Both the position numbers and the translations under genes were made by a program. The notes under the pieces are model-generated. The model ran no database searches. It saw only the letters and a list, made by a program, of their open reading frames with translations, and was not told the origin of the DNA. Positions 50,634 through 59,243 of a stretch of DNA of 63,871 nt are shown piece by piece. Source of the DNA: Acidimicrobiia bacterium. GTDB lineage: Bacteria; Actinomycetota; Acidimicrobiia; IMCC26256; DASPTH01. How positions within the stretch are numbered: the first letter of the stretch is position 1; every line of letters starts with the position of its first letter. The DNA lies in NCBI GenBank assembly GCA_040880805.1, contig JBBDHW010000061.1:1-63871 (forward strand), in the 5' to 3' direction.

Positions 50634-51062
50634 ATGACCAACACACGCGGATCTCAGAAGAACTCGGGGCTGCTGCGACGTGCCGTATGGAACGGCGCGG
50701 TGCTTGCCGAGAGCGACGACGTCGTCCGACTCGAGGGCAACGACTACTTCCCTGCCGACTCGCTTCGGGCGGAGCACTTCCAGAAGAGTCGCGCCCACTC
50801 GCTGTGCCTGTGGAAAGGAATCGCGTCGTACTACGACATCGTCGTCGACGGTGTCATCCTTCCCGAAGCCGCGTGGTACTACCCACATCCGACACCCCTC
50901 GCACGCAAGATCAAAGGGCGCGTCGCGTTCTGGGCCGGCGTCGAAGTCGAATCGATACCAGCGCGTGACCCCGAACATCACGACGCGAGCAACTCGACGC
51001 CGCGTAGCACGAAGTCGGAACCCGCCCCGATCGGATCGGATGCGACCCGCAACGTGTCGTAG
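50634..51062 (+). CDS. DUF427 domain protein (second copy)
   Basis: The 142-aa protein matches DUF427: RAVWNGAVLAESDDVVRLEG, NDYFPADSL, CLWKGIASYYDIVVDG and AAWYYPHPTPLARKIKGRVA. It is clearly homologous to the protein at 37.4 kb but diverged, with a longer N-terminus and a tail (residues 118-142) without known features. It starts 113 bp from the divergent disulfide reductase. Its last 85 bp overlap the convergent hypothetical gene, so the C-terminal tail may be constrained by both frames. Confidence 0.86.
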   Translation: MTNTRGSQKNSGLLRRAVWNGAVLAESDDVVRLEGNDYFPADSLRAEHFQKSRAHSLCLWKGIASYYDIVVDGVILPEAAWYYPHPTPLARKIKGRVAFWAGVEVESIPARDPEHHDASNSTPRSTKSEPAPIGSDATRNVS

Positions 51063-51706
51063 CGCAGCACCGCGCCGAACGGCGCGTTCCAGTATTCGGG
51101 GTCGCCGGGCCGTGCGTCGTCCCAGGGCCCGACGTAGAGATAGGGCTGCGCGCAGAAGGAGTCGCCGGGCGACGCGCCGATGTTCACGCGTCGTTGGGGG
51201 GCCGCGGCGACGTCGCAGCCGACGTCGAAGTGCTCGGGCCAGAGTTGCACGACTGATGGTTCGGCTGCGGTTCCCAGCGCGCCGATCGCGGAGTCCAGCA
51301 CCGCCCAGCCGAGGTCGAACCACCGGTGGACGAGCCGCGCCGCGTCGGCGTCGAGCGCGAGCTCTTCGGTCGGGTCTCCCAGAGGTGGCGTGTCGTGACC
51401 GGCGTCGAACGGCTCGGTGAGATCGACACCAACGAGGTCGGCCGCGTCGAGCAGCGTCGCGCTCTGGAGCTCGAGCGACGTGGTGTGGGAGCTTGGTCCG
51501 GCGATCTCGCGGATCAGCCGCGTCCCCGCGATTCGGACGACCTCGTGCTCGGGTCCGCATGCGGGCGTGCCAATGCCGCCGGGTGTCGCGCGCAGCCCGA
51601 ACTTTCCGCAGAGCGCAGCGCGTCGCCGCGCGAGCACGTGGGTCGCGAGGCGTTGGATTGCCGCTCGGGTTGTCGGGTAGGTCTCAGGGAGTTCGTGGCG
51701 TTCCAT
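50978..51706 (-). CDS. Conserved-looking protein of unknown function
   Basis: The 242-aa soluble protein has no domain I can name with confidence. Features include HVLARRRAALCGKFGLRATP near the N-terminus, WPEHFDVGCDV in the middle, and VNIGASPGDSF, PYLYVGPWDDARPGDPEYWN and APFGAVLRY toward the end. The HFD and GPWD segments look like active- or binding-site loops. It has an ATG at 51706 with GGAAG upstream. A strong hairpin lies 45-90 bp upstream. Codon use is normal for the window, so it is probably a real gene. Confidence 0.72.
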   Translation of the reverse strand: MERHELPETYPTTRAAIQRLATHVLARRRAALCGKFGLRATPGGIGTPACGPEHEVVRIAGTRLIREIAGPSSHTTSLELQSATLLDAADLVGVDLTEPFDAGHDTPPLGDPTEELALDADAARLVHRWFDLGWAVLDSAIGALGTAAEPSVVQLWPEHFDVGCDVAAAPQRRVNIGASPGDSFCAQPYLYVGPWDDARPGDPEYWNAPFGAVLRYDTLRVASDPIGAGSDFVLRGVELLAS

Positions 51707-51750
51707 CGTCGCTTCCTTCGGGAAGATCCCCGGTACGGGTGCTGCCTGCC

Positions 51751-51796
51751 GCGGGGTGATCGGGGCCGGGGCGGGAGGGTGCTCCGATCACCCCGC
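51751..51796. promoter_or_regulatory. Perfect 13-bp hairpin with a G-quadruplex-type loop
   Basis: GCGGGGTGATCGG (51751-51763) pairs perfectly with CCGATCACCCCGC (51784-51796). The loop and adjoining bases read GGGGCCGGGGCGGGAGGG on the plus strand, meeting the four-run G-quadruplex consensus. It lies between the Crp/Fnr stop (51867) and the start of the minus-strand hypothetical gene (51706). It may be a terminator for crp or a regulatory element; no U run follows. Confidence 0.55.
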
Positions 51797-51866
51797 ATGC
51801 CGAGGAACCCTCACTGTCTCGCCGGCCCTCCGAGAGTGTCCGATTGCGAACACTCATACCCTCGCG

Positions 51867-52574
51867 TCATGACCGAGGTTCACCGGTTGCGACGCGGGCC
51901 AACCCTTCGAGGTCGATGAGGTCGATCGAGCCGTACCCGAGCGACACGACGTGTTCGTGTTCCATGTGCTTGAGCGCGCGGTTGACACTCGGACGACGAA
52001 CTCCGAGCAGGGATGCGAGGACCGACTGGCTCATCCGGACTGTCCCGTCCTCGGCGTGGTGGAGCAGGAGCGTCGCGACCTGCGCCTCGACGTCCCCGGC
52101 GAGGAGCTCGACGAGGCGGGTCTGGGTGCTTGCCATCCGCTGGGCCACCGAGACGAGCCATCGCCGTGCGAGGCGCGGCCGGCGTTCGAGCAGACCGAAC
52201 AGGGTGACCGAGTCGATCGACAGCAAGACGGAGTCTTCGACGGCGCGGGCGTCGAACGGTTCGAGCATGCGGACCACCACCGGGATGTCGCCGAACACGT
52301 CGCCCACCCGGAGGAGCTGGAGCACGACGCGGCGTCCACCCAGCTCGCGGGACAGTTCGATCGAACCGCGGCGGATGATGTGGACCCGTGCCGGCGCGGC
52401 TCCCGCTCGTAGCACGAAAGTGCCGCCGGCATGGGTGGTCTCGTCGAGCTGTCCTTCGAGCTCGGCGATGTCGTCGACTCCGAGTGGGGCGAGCTCACCG
52501 CGGCCCAGACACTGCGCGATCCACGCCGCGTGCCCGAACGGCGGTGCCTCGCTCATGAGATCCATCAGTTGCAT
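51867..52574 (-). CDS. Crp/Fnr-family transcriptional regulator
   Basis: The 235-aa protein has a cyclic-nucleotide-binding beta-barrel: VLRAGAAPARVHIIRRGSIE, GGRRVVLQLLRVGDVFGDIP and DARAVEDSVLLSIDSVTLFG. The C-terminal winged HTH is MSQSVLASLLGVRRPSVNRA followed by LKHMEHEHVVSLGYGSIDLI. No N-terminal Cys cluster of the FNR type is present, so it may sense a nucleotide, redox state or heme differently. The start is one of ATG 52574 (chosen), 52565 or 52556. It is divergent from the glycogen-debranching-type gene across 208 bp. Confidence 0.9.
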   Translation of the reverse strand: MQLMDLMSEAPPFGHAAWIAQCLGRGELAPLGVDDIAELEGQLDETTHAGGTFVLRAGAAPARVHIIRRGSIELSRELGGRRVVLQLLRVGDVFGDIPVVVRMLEPFDARAVEDSVLLSIDSVTLFGLLERRPRLARRWLVSVAQRMASTQTRLVELLAGDVEAQVATLLLHHAEDGTVRMSQSVLASLLGVRRPSVNRALKHMEHEHVVSLGYGSIDLIDLEGLARVATGEPRS

Positions 52575-52782
52575 CTCACTTTCGTCGACGCGCTCGAGAT
52601 CATGGTGACACGCCACGATCATGCGTGTGGCGGTGGAGCAACATCGGGTTTCGAGCTCGTCGACGCCGGGAGGCTCTCGACCGGCCGCTGGTTCATGCCG
52701 ACGGGGAACCCGGCGTGCCCGTTCCTGCTTCCCGTCGTCTGCTGCGCGGGGAATCCGCTCCGCATGGTCAAATGCAATCACG

Positions 52783-54786
52783 ATGGCAGAGCAGCTCGTG
52801 GTTCTCGATGGCAGCACCTTCTTCGTCTCCGACCGCGCGGGCGACATGGCAAATCGGAGCGGGGACGGGTTCTTCTTCGCCGACACCCGCCACTTGTCGG
52901 AGTGGCAGCTACTCGTGAACGGTGCGCCGCTGCACCTTCTGACGAGCCGTGTGATCGATTACTACTCGGCGCGGATCTTCGGGACGTTGGCGGACGCGCG
53001 CCTCGGCGTGAATCCGACGGTGTCCGTCCAGCGTGATCGAATCGTCGCCGACGGTGTGCACGAGGACGTGTTCGTCGAGAATCACAGCGACACCCGATGC
53101 CGCGTCACCGTCGAGCTGCGATTCGATGCGGACTTCGCGGATCTTTTCGAGGTCAAAGACCAACTCGCGAAGCGCGGTACACGAAGCACCGAGATCTCGG
53201 ACCGTTCCGTGACGCTCTGGTATGACCACGGTGCCTTTCGACGAGGAACGCGACTCGTATTCAGCCTTCCCGGCTCGCTCGGCGAACACGCCGCGCGGTT
53301 CGAGCTCGAGCTCGAACCGCGGAGCCGATGGGGGCTCTGCATCGACGTCTGCTGCATCGCGGAGGACCGCGAGCATGGTCCGCGTGCGGGACACGGCGGC
53401 TTTGGTGCGCTCCAACCGCTGATGCCGCTCACACTCCAGGAATGGCTTGACGACGCCCCGCGACTCGAGAGCGACCGCCCAGGCATGGTCGCCACCTACC
53501 GGCAGAGTCTGCTCGACCTCGCGGCCTTGCGGTTCCGGCCGTTCGCAGAGATGGACTGGTCGCTGCCCGCTGCGGGTCTGCCGTGGTTCATGGCGTTGTT
53601 CGGGCGCGACAGCCTGATCACCGCGTACATGGCGTTGCCATTCCAACCCAGACTCGCGGCAGCCACACTCGATGCCCTCGCCGCCCTCCAAGCACACGAG
53701 GACGACGCGTTCCGGGACGCCGAACCCGGCAAGATCCTCCACGAGTTGCGTTGCGGGGAGCTCGCCACACTGGGTGAGGTCCCCCACAGTCCGTACTTCG
53801 GCTCGCACGATGCCACCCCCCTGTTCTTGATCCTCCTCGACGAATACGAACGCTGGACCGGCGACACCGAACGAGTTCGGCGTCTCGAGGTCGCCGCACG
53901 AGCGGCGCTGGCATGGATCGAAGGTCCCGGAGACCGTGACGGCGACGGGTACCTCGAGTACCAGACTCGATCACCGAAGGGCCTCGCCAACCAGTGCTGG
54001 AAGGACTCGTGGAACTCGGTGCTCTTCGCCGACGGCCGTCGCGCCGAGCCTCCGATCGCGACCTGCGAGATCCAGGGTTACGCGTACGACGCTCGGGTGC
54101 GCGCCGCCCGCTTGGCCCGCGAGGTGTGGGACGACGCGGGGCTCGCGGACCGGCTCGAGGCCGACGCTGCTGCACTGCGACAGCAGTTCCATCGGGACTT
54201 CTGGTGCGCCGAACGTGGGCACTACGCACTCGCGCTCGACGGCGCCAAACAACAGGTCGATGCGCTCACTTCGAACGTCGGGCATCTCCTGTGGAGCCGT
54301 ATCGTGCCCGACGAGCACGCGCCGGCAGTCGCGCGTGCGCTCCGAGCCCCGGAGCTGCACAGCGGGTGGGGAATCCGAACGATGTCGACGCGGGACTCCG
54401 GGTACAACCCGCTCGAGTACCACAACGGCACTGTGTGGCCCCACGACACTGCCATCATTGCCGAGGGGCTGCGACGCTACGGGTTCCGCGACGACGCCTC
54501 GGCGCTGGCGTTCGGCCTCTTCGAGACGGCCGAGGCTTTCGCGCATCGGTTGCCCGAAGTCTTCGCCGGATTCTCACGTGAAGACACAGTCATTGCGGTG
54601 GAGTACCCGACCGCGTCGAGCCCTCAGGCCTGGTCTGCGGCTACGCCGCTGCTCGCGCTGCGGACGCTGCTCGGTCTCGACGTCATCGACGGCGAGCTCC
54701 GTCACGAGGCGCATCTCGCGCCGTCATACGGCAGCGTCGCGCTGCGTGCGATCCCGTGCCGAGCGCAACGCTGGGACGTCACCTGA
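52783..54786 (+). CDS. Amylo-alpha-1,6-glucosidase/glycogen debranching-type enzyme
   Basis: The 667-aa protein begins with the N-terminal glycogen-debranching domain (residues about 5-200: MAEQLVVLDGSTFFVSDRAG, GFFFADTRHLSEWQLLVNG). An (alpha/alpha)6 catalytic barrel follows: LPWFMALFGRDSLITAYMAL, ATPLFLILLDEYERWTGD, LANQCWKDSWNSVLF and YNPLEYHNGTVWPHDTAIIA. The acidic residues in GRDS, KDSW and EYHNGTVWPHD are those expected for this clan. It would act on alpha-1,6 branches or related glucosyl linkages in the cytosol. The ATG at 52783 lies 208 bp from the divergent Crp/Fnr start. Its end overlaps the NAD(P)H-hydrate epimerase gene by 31 bp. Confidence 0.9.
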   Translation: MAEQLVVLDGSTFFVSDRAGDMANRSGDGFFFADTRHLSEWQLLVNGAPLHLLTSRVIDYYSARIFGTLADARLGVNPTVSVQRDRIVADGVHEDVFVENHSDTRCRVTVELRFDADFADLFEVKDQLAKRGTRSTEISDRSVTLWYDHGAFRRGTRLVFSLPGSLGEHAARFELELEPRSRWGLCIDVCCIAEDREHGPRAGHGGFGALQPLMPLTLQEWLDDAPRLESDRPGMVATYRQSLLDLAALRFRPFAEMDWSLPAAGLPWFMALFGRDSLITAYMALPFQPRLAAATLDALAALQAHEDDAFRDAEPGKILHELRCGELATLGEVPHSPYFGSHDATPLFLILLDEYERWTGDTERVRRLEVAARAALAWIEGPGDRDGDGYLEYQTRSPKGLANQCWKDSWNSVLFADGRRAEPPIATCEIQGYAYDARVRAARLAREVWDDAGLADRLEADAAALRQQFHRDFWCAERGHYALALDGAKQQVDALTSNVGHLLWSRIVPDEHAPAVARALRAPELHSGWGIRTMSTRDSGYNPLEYHNGTVWPHDTAIIAEGLRRYGFRDDASALAFGLFETAEAFAHRLPEVFAGFSREDTVIAVEYPTASSPQAWSAATPLLALRTLLGLDVIDGELRHEAHLAPSYGSVALRAIPCRAQRWDVT

Positions 54787-55478
54787 TCACGGTTCGGCTC
54801 GCCGACGTCCCGACGGTGACCGCAGATCAGATGCGTGACGTCGATCGCCGCATGATCGAGGACTTCCATATCGAACTCGTGCAGATGATGGAAAACGCGG
54901 GCCGCAACCTCGCGGATCTCGCCGTGGCGCTCTTTGATCCTCTCGACGCGGTCGTGCTCGCCGGACCCGGCGGAAACGGTGGCGGTGGCATCGTCGCGGC
55001 GCGTCATCTCGCGAACCGAGGGGTACGGATCGCGATCACGCGGTCACACGCCGACGATGACCTCTCCCCGGTCACGGCTCACCAGGTCGAGATCGCCCAA
55101 CGGATGGTCATTGCGGTCGACGACGAACCGAGGGAGGCGTCGCTCGTCATCGACGCGCTCGTCGGGTACGGCCTCCGCGGCGATCCCGCCGGCCGAACCG
55201 CCGCTCTCATCCGATGGGCGAACGAGCGGTCCTCGCCGGTGCTGTCGCTCGACATCCCCAGTGGGCTCGACGCGACCACCGGACGGATCGGTGATCCGTG
55301 CGTTCGCGCGACCGCGACACTCACGCTCGCGCTCCCGAAACAGGGGCTCGTCGACACGGTCCAAACGGGAACCCTCTACGTCGCCGACATCTCCGTGCCG
55401 CGAGATCTCTACGGAGAGATGCGCATCGACGTCCCCGCACTGTTCACTGAGGGCGCCGTCGTTCGCCTCGAACCATGA
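54756..55478 (+). CDS. nnrE: NAD(P)H-hydrate epimerase (YjeF N-terminal domain)
   Basis: The 240-aa protein is a stand-alone YjeF_N domain: TADQMRDVDRRMIEDFHIEL, LVQMMENAGRNLADLA, VVLAGPGGNGGGGIVAARHL, LVIDALVGYGLRGDPAG and LSLDIPSGLDATTGRIGDPC. The GNGGGG loop and the Asp in DALVGYG form the epimerase site. It repairs the S/R forms of hydrated NAD(P)H; the ADP-dependent dehydratase domain often fused to it is not in the window. The GTG at 54756 lies inside the preceding gene; a later start near residue 13 would remove the overlap. Confidence 0.9.
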   Translation: MPSATLGRHLITVRLADVPTVTADQMRDVDRRMIEDFHIELVQMMENAGRNLADLAVALFDPLDAVVLAGPGGNGGGGIVAARHLANRGVRIAITRSHADDDLSPVTAHQVEIAQRMVIAVDDEPREASLVIDALVGYGLRGDPAGRTAALIRWANERSSPVLSLDIPSGLDATTGRIGDPCVRATATLTLALPKQGLVDTVQTGTLYVADISVPRDLYGEMRIDVPALFTEGAVVRLEP

Positions 55479-55534
55479 ACGGGGAGGGCAGGACCGTTTC
55501 GGGTCCGACCCTCCACCGTGATCACCGGTTCGCG

Positions 55535-56248
55535 TCAGGAGACCGCGACCGGGGCGAGCGGCTGCTCGGTCACCCGACCGTCTGCGGCGAGCTCATCGAC
55601 GCGCTGCGCCTGGAAACGCAGCACCGACCGGATGGTCGTCAGGACGAGGATCACGCCGACGAGCAGGACCGCGATCCCGAAGAGACGTAACCCCGGCAAC
55701 CAGGCCGAGAACGCCCGCGTGACGCCGATGTCGGCGAGGTCGCCGCTCCGTGCGTTCGCGCCGTTCGCGATCGCGGCAGGGTCGACACCTCCGATCGAGG
55801 TCGCCGCGAAGATCCCGAGACCGAACGCGGCCATCTCGATCATCAGGCCCATGATCATCACCCACGGCGTGAACCGGCCACTCCAGGGCTTCGCCAGCTG
55901 GTAGGCGTCTGCACCGACCGCCTGTTGCACACCCCGGCCCGCATCACGCAACGTTCGCACGATGTTGACGAGGCTCATGACCACGCCCGCGAGGATCAAA
56001 CCCATCCCCAAGAACGCGATCGCGCCGGAGAGTTGGACGAGTGCTTCGCCGCGACCGAGATCCGCGGCGGCGCTCCCACCGAAGAAGTCGCCGAAGTTGA
56101 CGCCGGCGACGGCACCCACCGCGAGCGCGCCCGCGACGGTCATGACCCCCATGACCAGCATCGGGATGGCGAGACGTCGAGACATGCTCTGCGCCCAGTC
56201 GTCACCGGTGTACCGAACGGCACGTTCGATGTTCGTGTTGGTACTCAT
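55535..56248 (-). CDS. Four-helix membrane protein of unknown function
   Basis: The 237-aa protein has four hydrophobic helices: AIPMLVMGVMTVAGALAVGA, SGAIAFLGMGLILAGVVMSL, FTPWVMIMGLMIEMAAFGLG and LRLFGIAVLLVGVILVLTTI. Between helices 2 and 3 is a cytosolic loop (RTLRDAGRGVQQAVGADAYQ). There is no family I can name. It is followed in the genome by a shorter membrane gene on the same strand, upstream in transcription (56288-56623, 39 bp apart). Both share an IGVFRA-type segment (DIGVTRAFSAWLPGLRL and DTGVFRAITAWATPLGL), so they look like paralogues. Confidence 0.75.
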   Translation of the reverse strand: MSTNTNIERAVRYTGDDWAQSMSRRLAIPMLVMGVMTVAGALAVGAVAGVNFGDFFGGSAAADLGRGEALVQLSGAIAFLGMGLILAGVVMSLVNIVRTLRDAGRGVQQAVGADAYQLAKPWSGRFTPWVMIMGLMIEMAAFGLGIFAATSIGGVDPAAIANGANARSGDLADIGVTRAFSAWLPGLRLFGIAVLLVGVILVLTTIRSVLRFQAQRVDELAADGRVTEQPLAPVAVS

Positions 56249-56287
56249 CTCAGATCGTTCCTTCCGTGTCGGAGTGGATGTTGATGT

Positions 56288-56623
56288 TCAACGTTGTGCG
56301 ATGAGGCGCGGGAGCGACTCGACGAGTGCGTCACGCCGTTCACCGATCCCGCCGCGAACGCGGGCCAGGGCGGCGGGGATCGCGACTGCGAACAGCGTCG
56401 CGACGCCGAGCAACCCCAACGGCGTCGCCCATGCGGTGATCGCCCGGAACACTCCGGTGTCGCGCGCCACGTCACCAGCGGCCGGCAAGGTGTCGGCCAC
56501 ATCGATCCCGGCCACGACCAGCGCGACGAACGCCCCGATCACGATGAGGACGCCGACGGTCGTCAACGCCGCCACGGTTCGCCCGCCCGGTGTGACCCCG
56601 AGCCGATGATCAGATCTGGTCAT
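56288..56623 (-). CDS. Two-helix membrane protein, paralogue of the downstream gene
   Basis: The 111-aa protein has two helices (ALTTVGVLIVIGAFVALVVA and PLGLLGVATLFAVAIPAALA) separated by an external loop DVADTLPAAGDVARDTGVFR. Its second half aligns by eye with the C-terminal half of the 237-aa protein encoded next, as if one arose by partial duplication. The ATG at 56623 has GGAG nearby. The two genes probably form an operon. Function unknown. Confidence 0.68.
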   Translation of the reverse strand: MTRSDHRLGVTPGGRTVAALTTVGVLIVIGAFVALVVAGIDVADTLPAAGDVARDTGVFRAITAWATPLGLLGVATLFAVAIPAALARVRGGIGERRDALVESLPRLIAQR

Positions 56624-56953
56624 TTCGATGCTCCTTCTCCCGAGGGCTGTCCGCCGCTCGGCGGATCAGAAACGAACACGGGAGCGTGACTCGGCTCACC
56701 GAATGTCACCGATTCACGCTCGGTCGTGTCCGCTCCATGCCGAACCACGGAACCGCGCGGCACGAAAAGGCCGTCCCGAAGTGTTCGACTGCGCACCATT
56801 CGCATCGCTGCCGTGCGTCTCGGGCCACACGATCGGACCAGCGTTGTGCGGCTCCGAGACGAGACGCTGCGCACGTCGGAAGGCAACGTGCCCGGCCAGG
56901 GTTCTCTCACCAGACAGCCGTCACGGCGTCCGGAAGGATCTGAACGTGGGACA

Positions 56954-58540
56954 GTGGCGAGTGTGAACGATCCCGACGCCAACGTGGCAGGTTCCCGGAC
57001 CCGCGTCGCCGATTACGCCCTGCTGTCGGACTGTCAAGGCGCTGCGCTGGTAAGTCGCGAAGGATCGATCGACTGGGCGTGTCTTCCTCGTTTCGACTCC
57101 CCCGCGGTGTTCGCGGGCCTTCTCGGTACCGGCGCCGGACACTGGCGGGTCGGGCCGCGCGACCCCGTCGCTGTCGAACGGGCATACCTCCCCGACACGA
57201 TGGTGCTGCGGACAACGGTTCGCAGCGCGGGCGGCGTCGTCACCGTCACCGACGCGATGGCGCTCGGCCCGCACGAGCACGGCCACGCGATCGGGACCGC
57301 GTCGCCGCACGTGCTGGCACGCCGAATCGACGGCATCGAAGGGACCGTCCCCGTCGAGTTCGAGCTTTCCGCACGACCGGAGTACGGGCTCACCGCGCCG
57401 CTCCTCGTGCCTGACGGCAGCGGATTCCGTACCCGCGGCGGCCCCAGCTCATATGTCCTCTCGACCGGGGTACCAGTGCAACTCGACGGCAGTGACTGCA
57501 CCGCCACCGTCGATGTCGCAGCAGGCGACACGCTGTACTTCGCGTTCGCGCTCGGATCACCATGGGACGACGACACCACCCGACAGCTCACCCAATCCGA
57601 GATCGCCGAGCTGCTCGACCGGACGATCGCGGCGTGGCAGTCATGGTCGGGCCTCCACCAGACCTACGACGGTCCCTACGCGCAGCTCGTCCGCCACAGC
57701 GGCCGCGTGCTCCAGGCGCTGAGCTACGCGCCGACCGGTGCGGTCATCGCCGCACCCACGACGTCGCTCCCCGAAACGCCGGGCGGGCCGCGCAACTGGG
57801 ACTACCGGTTTTGTTGGGTACGCGACGCCAGCCTCACCCTCGAGGCCTTATGGGTCGCGGCATGCCCCGACGAAGCCGAAAAGTTCTTCCGGTTCCTCGC
57901 CACCGCGGCCGGTGGACACCTCCGATCCAGTGGCGCGCTCCAAATTCTGTACGGCGTGGGCGGTGAGCGCCTCGTCGCCGAGCACGAACTCGAGCACCTC
58001 GACGGCTTCCTCGACAGTCGCCCGGTGCGCATCGGGAACGGCGCGTGGAACCAAGCCCAACTCGACGTGTACGGCGAGCTGCTCAGCGCGGCGTGTCTCC
58101 TCGCGACCACAGTCGGTTCCTTCGACGACATCAGTCGCGGGGGCGTTCGTTGCGCCCAGGTGGATGTCCCAAGGGCGACGTACTGCCCGAATCCTCGCAA
58201 CGCCGATGGAACACCAGCGTTCGGAGTCGTCGGTTCCGAAGAGCCGCTTCCGAAGGAACGGCTACACGCGTGGTACAAGGATCACAGCGACTATGTGCAC
58301 CGCTTCAATCGCAGTCTCGACGAACTGATCGCCGCCGGCTGGCTCCTACCCCTGCGCTGCATGATTCGGGCGTTTGACTTCAGGAGATCCTCCAGGCTGT
58401 CCGCGAAGGCGGTGGGACGGCTGCGTTCGTCGCCACGACACCGGAGCGCCGTGGTCGAAGGGGCCGACCAGCCAGTGGTCGTCCGACATACCTGTCTCAC
58501 GGCGCCGGTACACTGCGCGTCGTGGACCGAAAGGCCGTGA
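56954..58540 (+). pseudogene. GH15 glucoamylase/trehalase-like gene with its catalytic end replaced by a hydrolase tail
   Basis: From a GTG at 56954 the first 390 residues are a normal GH15 start: DYALLSDCQGAALVSREGSI, DWACLPRFDSPAVFAGLLG, PTTSLPETPGGPRNWDYRFC, WVRDASLTLEALW and GNGAWNQAQLDVYGELLSAA. Similarity ends at about 58135. The remainder (GGVRCAQVDVPRATYCPNPR, then YVHRFNRSLDELIAAGWLLP) resembles the C-terminus of the Abhydrolase_10 family. It ends in unrelated sequence to 58540. Both GH15 catalytic acids lie in the lost part, so glucosidase activity is not expected. The joint is in frame, implying a deletion fusion that could still be translated. Confidence 0.75.
58509..58521 (+). 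promoter_or_regulatory. Leaderless-type -10 element of the toxin-antitoxin-like pair
   Basis: TACACT (58509-58514) lies exactly 7 nt before the GTG at 58522, the actinobacterial leaderless pattern. It overlaps the end of the chimeric GH15 frame, so the small operon has its own promoter. Confidence 0.55.
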
Positions 58541-58701
58541 CCGCTGAGGAGTTCGAAGCACTTCCGCCTGCGGAGCAAGACCGAGTCTTCGCCGCGAGCA
58601 TCGTCACCGACCTCGCCGACGTACCACCCGAGTTCCTCGCGAAGGTCCGCGCCCGGGTCGAGGCGCGCCTCTCCGCGAGTGACGCCACTCGGAAGTCGTG
58701 A
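58522..58701 (+). CDS. 59-aa antitoxin-like small protein
   Basis: A short gene starting at GTG 58522 encodes MDRKAVTAEEFEALPPAEQD, then RVFAASIVTDLADVPPEFLA and a basic/acidic tail VRARVEARLSASDATRKS. Its composition (acidic helices) and position fit a type II antitoxin, but no DNA-binding motif is evident. The leaderless -10 box and the 4-bp GTGA overlap with the following gene support its reality. No family is recognised. Confidence 0.6.
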   Translation: MDRKAVTAEEFEALPPAEQDRVFAASIVTDLADVPPEFLAKVRARVEARLSASDATRKS

Positions 58702-59012
58702 CCGCGCAACGCAGAAGCGTTCGTGCAACAGCAACGTTCTTCGAGGATCTCGATGCTCAGCTCGGTCCTGAGCGCGGTCCCAGCGGTGAGCCGTCTGCCC
58801 ACGACTTCCTGGTGTTCGAGCTCCTGCGAATCGTCGAGGTCTTTGCCGCCCGATTCGATGAGCTTCCCGAGCTGATCCCGGGTCGACCGCAATACCGCTT
58901 GCTGATCGGTGCCGGGCTGTTGGTCCGCCGGTTCGCCGTCGTCGGTCAACTCGCAGCGGACGGCGCGGTCGAGCTTGTCGAGCTGGAGCTGGACCTCGAC
59001 GCGGCGCCGTAG
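58698..59012 (+). CDS. RelE/ParE-like toxin candidate
   Basis: The 104-aa protein begins RSVRATATFFEDLDAQLGPE. Helical and strand segments follow (FELLRIVEVFAARFDELPEL, PGRPQYRLLIGAGLLVRRFA) and a closing strand VVGQLAADGAVELVELELDL. The order helix-helix-YRLLI-strand-strand resembles the RelE/ParE fold (phage-derived Gp49-like group), though the catalytic residues cannot be named with certainty. Its start overlaps the antitoxin-like stop. Such pairs slow growth or stabilise DNA; this activity is inferred. It lies just downstream of the GH15 rearrangement. Confidence 0.6.
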   Translation: MTAQRRSVRATATFFEDLDAQLGPERGPSGEPSAHDFLVFELLRIVEVFAARFDELPELIPGRPQYRLLIGAGLLVRRFAVVGQLAADGAVELVELELDLDAAP

Positions 59013-59224
59013 GTCAAACCGACACGTCACGACAAATGTCGGCGAAGCGCTGCGGGTCTTCCCACCGCGGCGTGTGGGGACGCCCGGGTACACCAACAAC
59101 GTGGCGTCGGTGATACGCCCTTTGAGTAGGTCTTGCATGTCGCCATGCGCCGAGCGGCGGGCAGATGCTGCTCGGCCTACCCGCAACGCCGGTCGTAACC
59201 CGGTCGTGAGCTGGTATCAGCAAC

Positions 59225-59243
59225 TGTTGTAGCCTGCAACTCC
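59225..59243 (+). promoter_or_regulatory. Promoter and dyads of the MarR gene
   Basis: CAACTGTTG and GTTG-7-CAAC form overlapping dyads immediately before the start. The TANNNT box TAGCCT (59230-59235) lies 8 nt before the GTG at 59244. The arrangement fits autoregulation by the MarR protein. Confidence 0.4.

Noticed and set aside
53994-54581. Plus-strand frame inside the debranching-enzyme gene
   Set aside because: It is out of frame with a complete 667-aa enzyme that has all family motifs, and its own sequence is Arg-rich and featureless.
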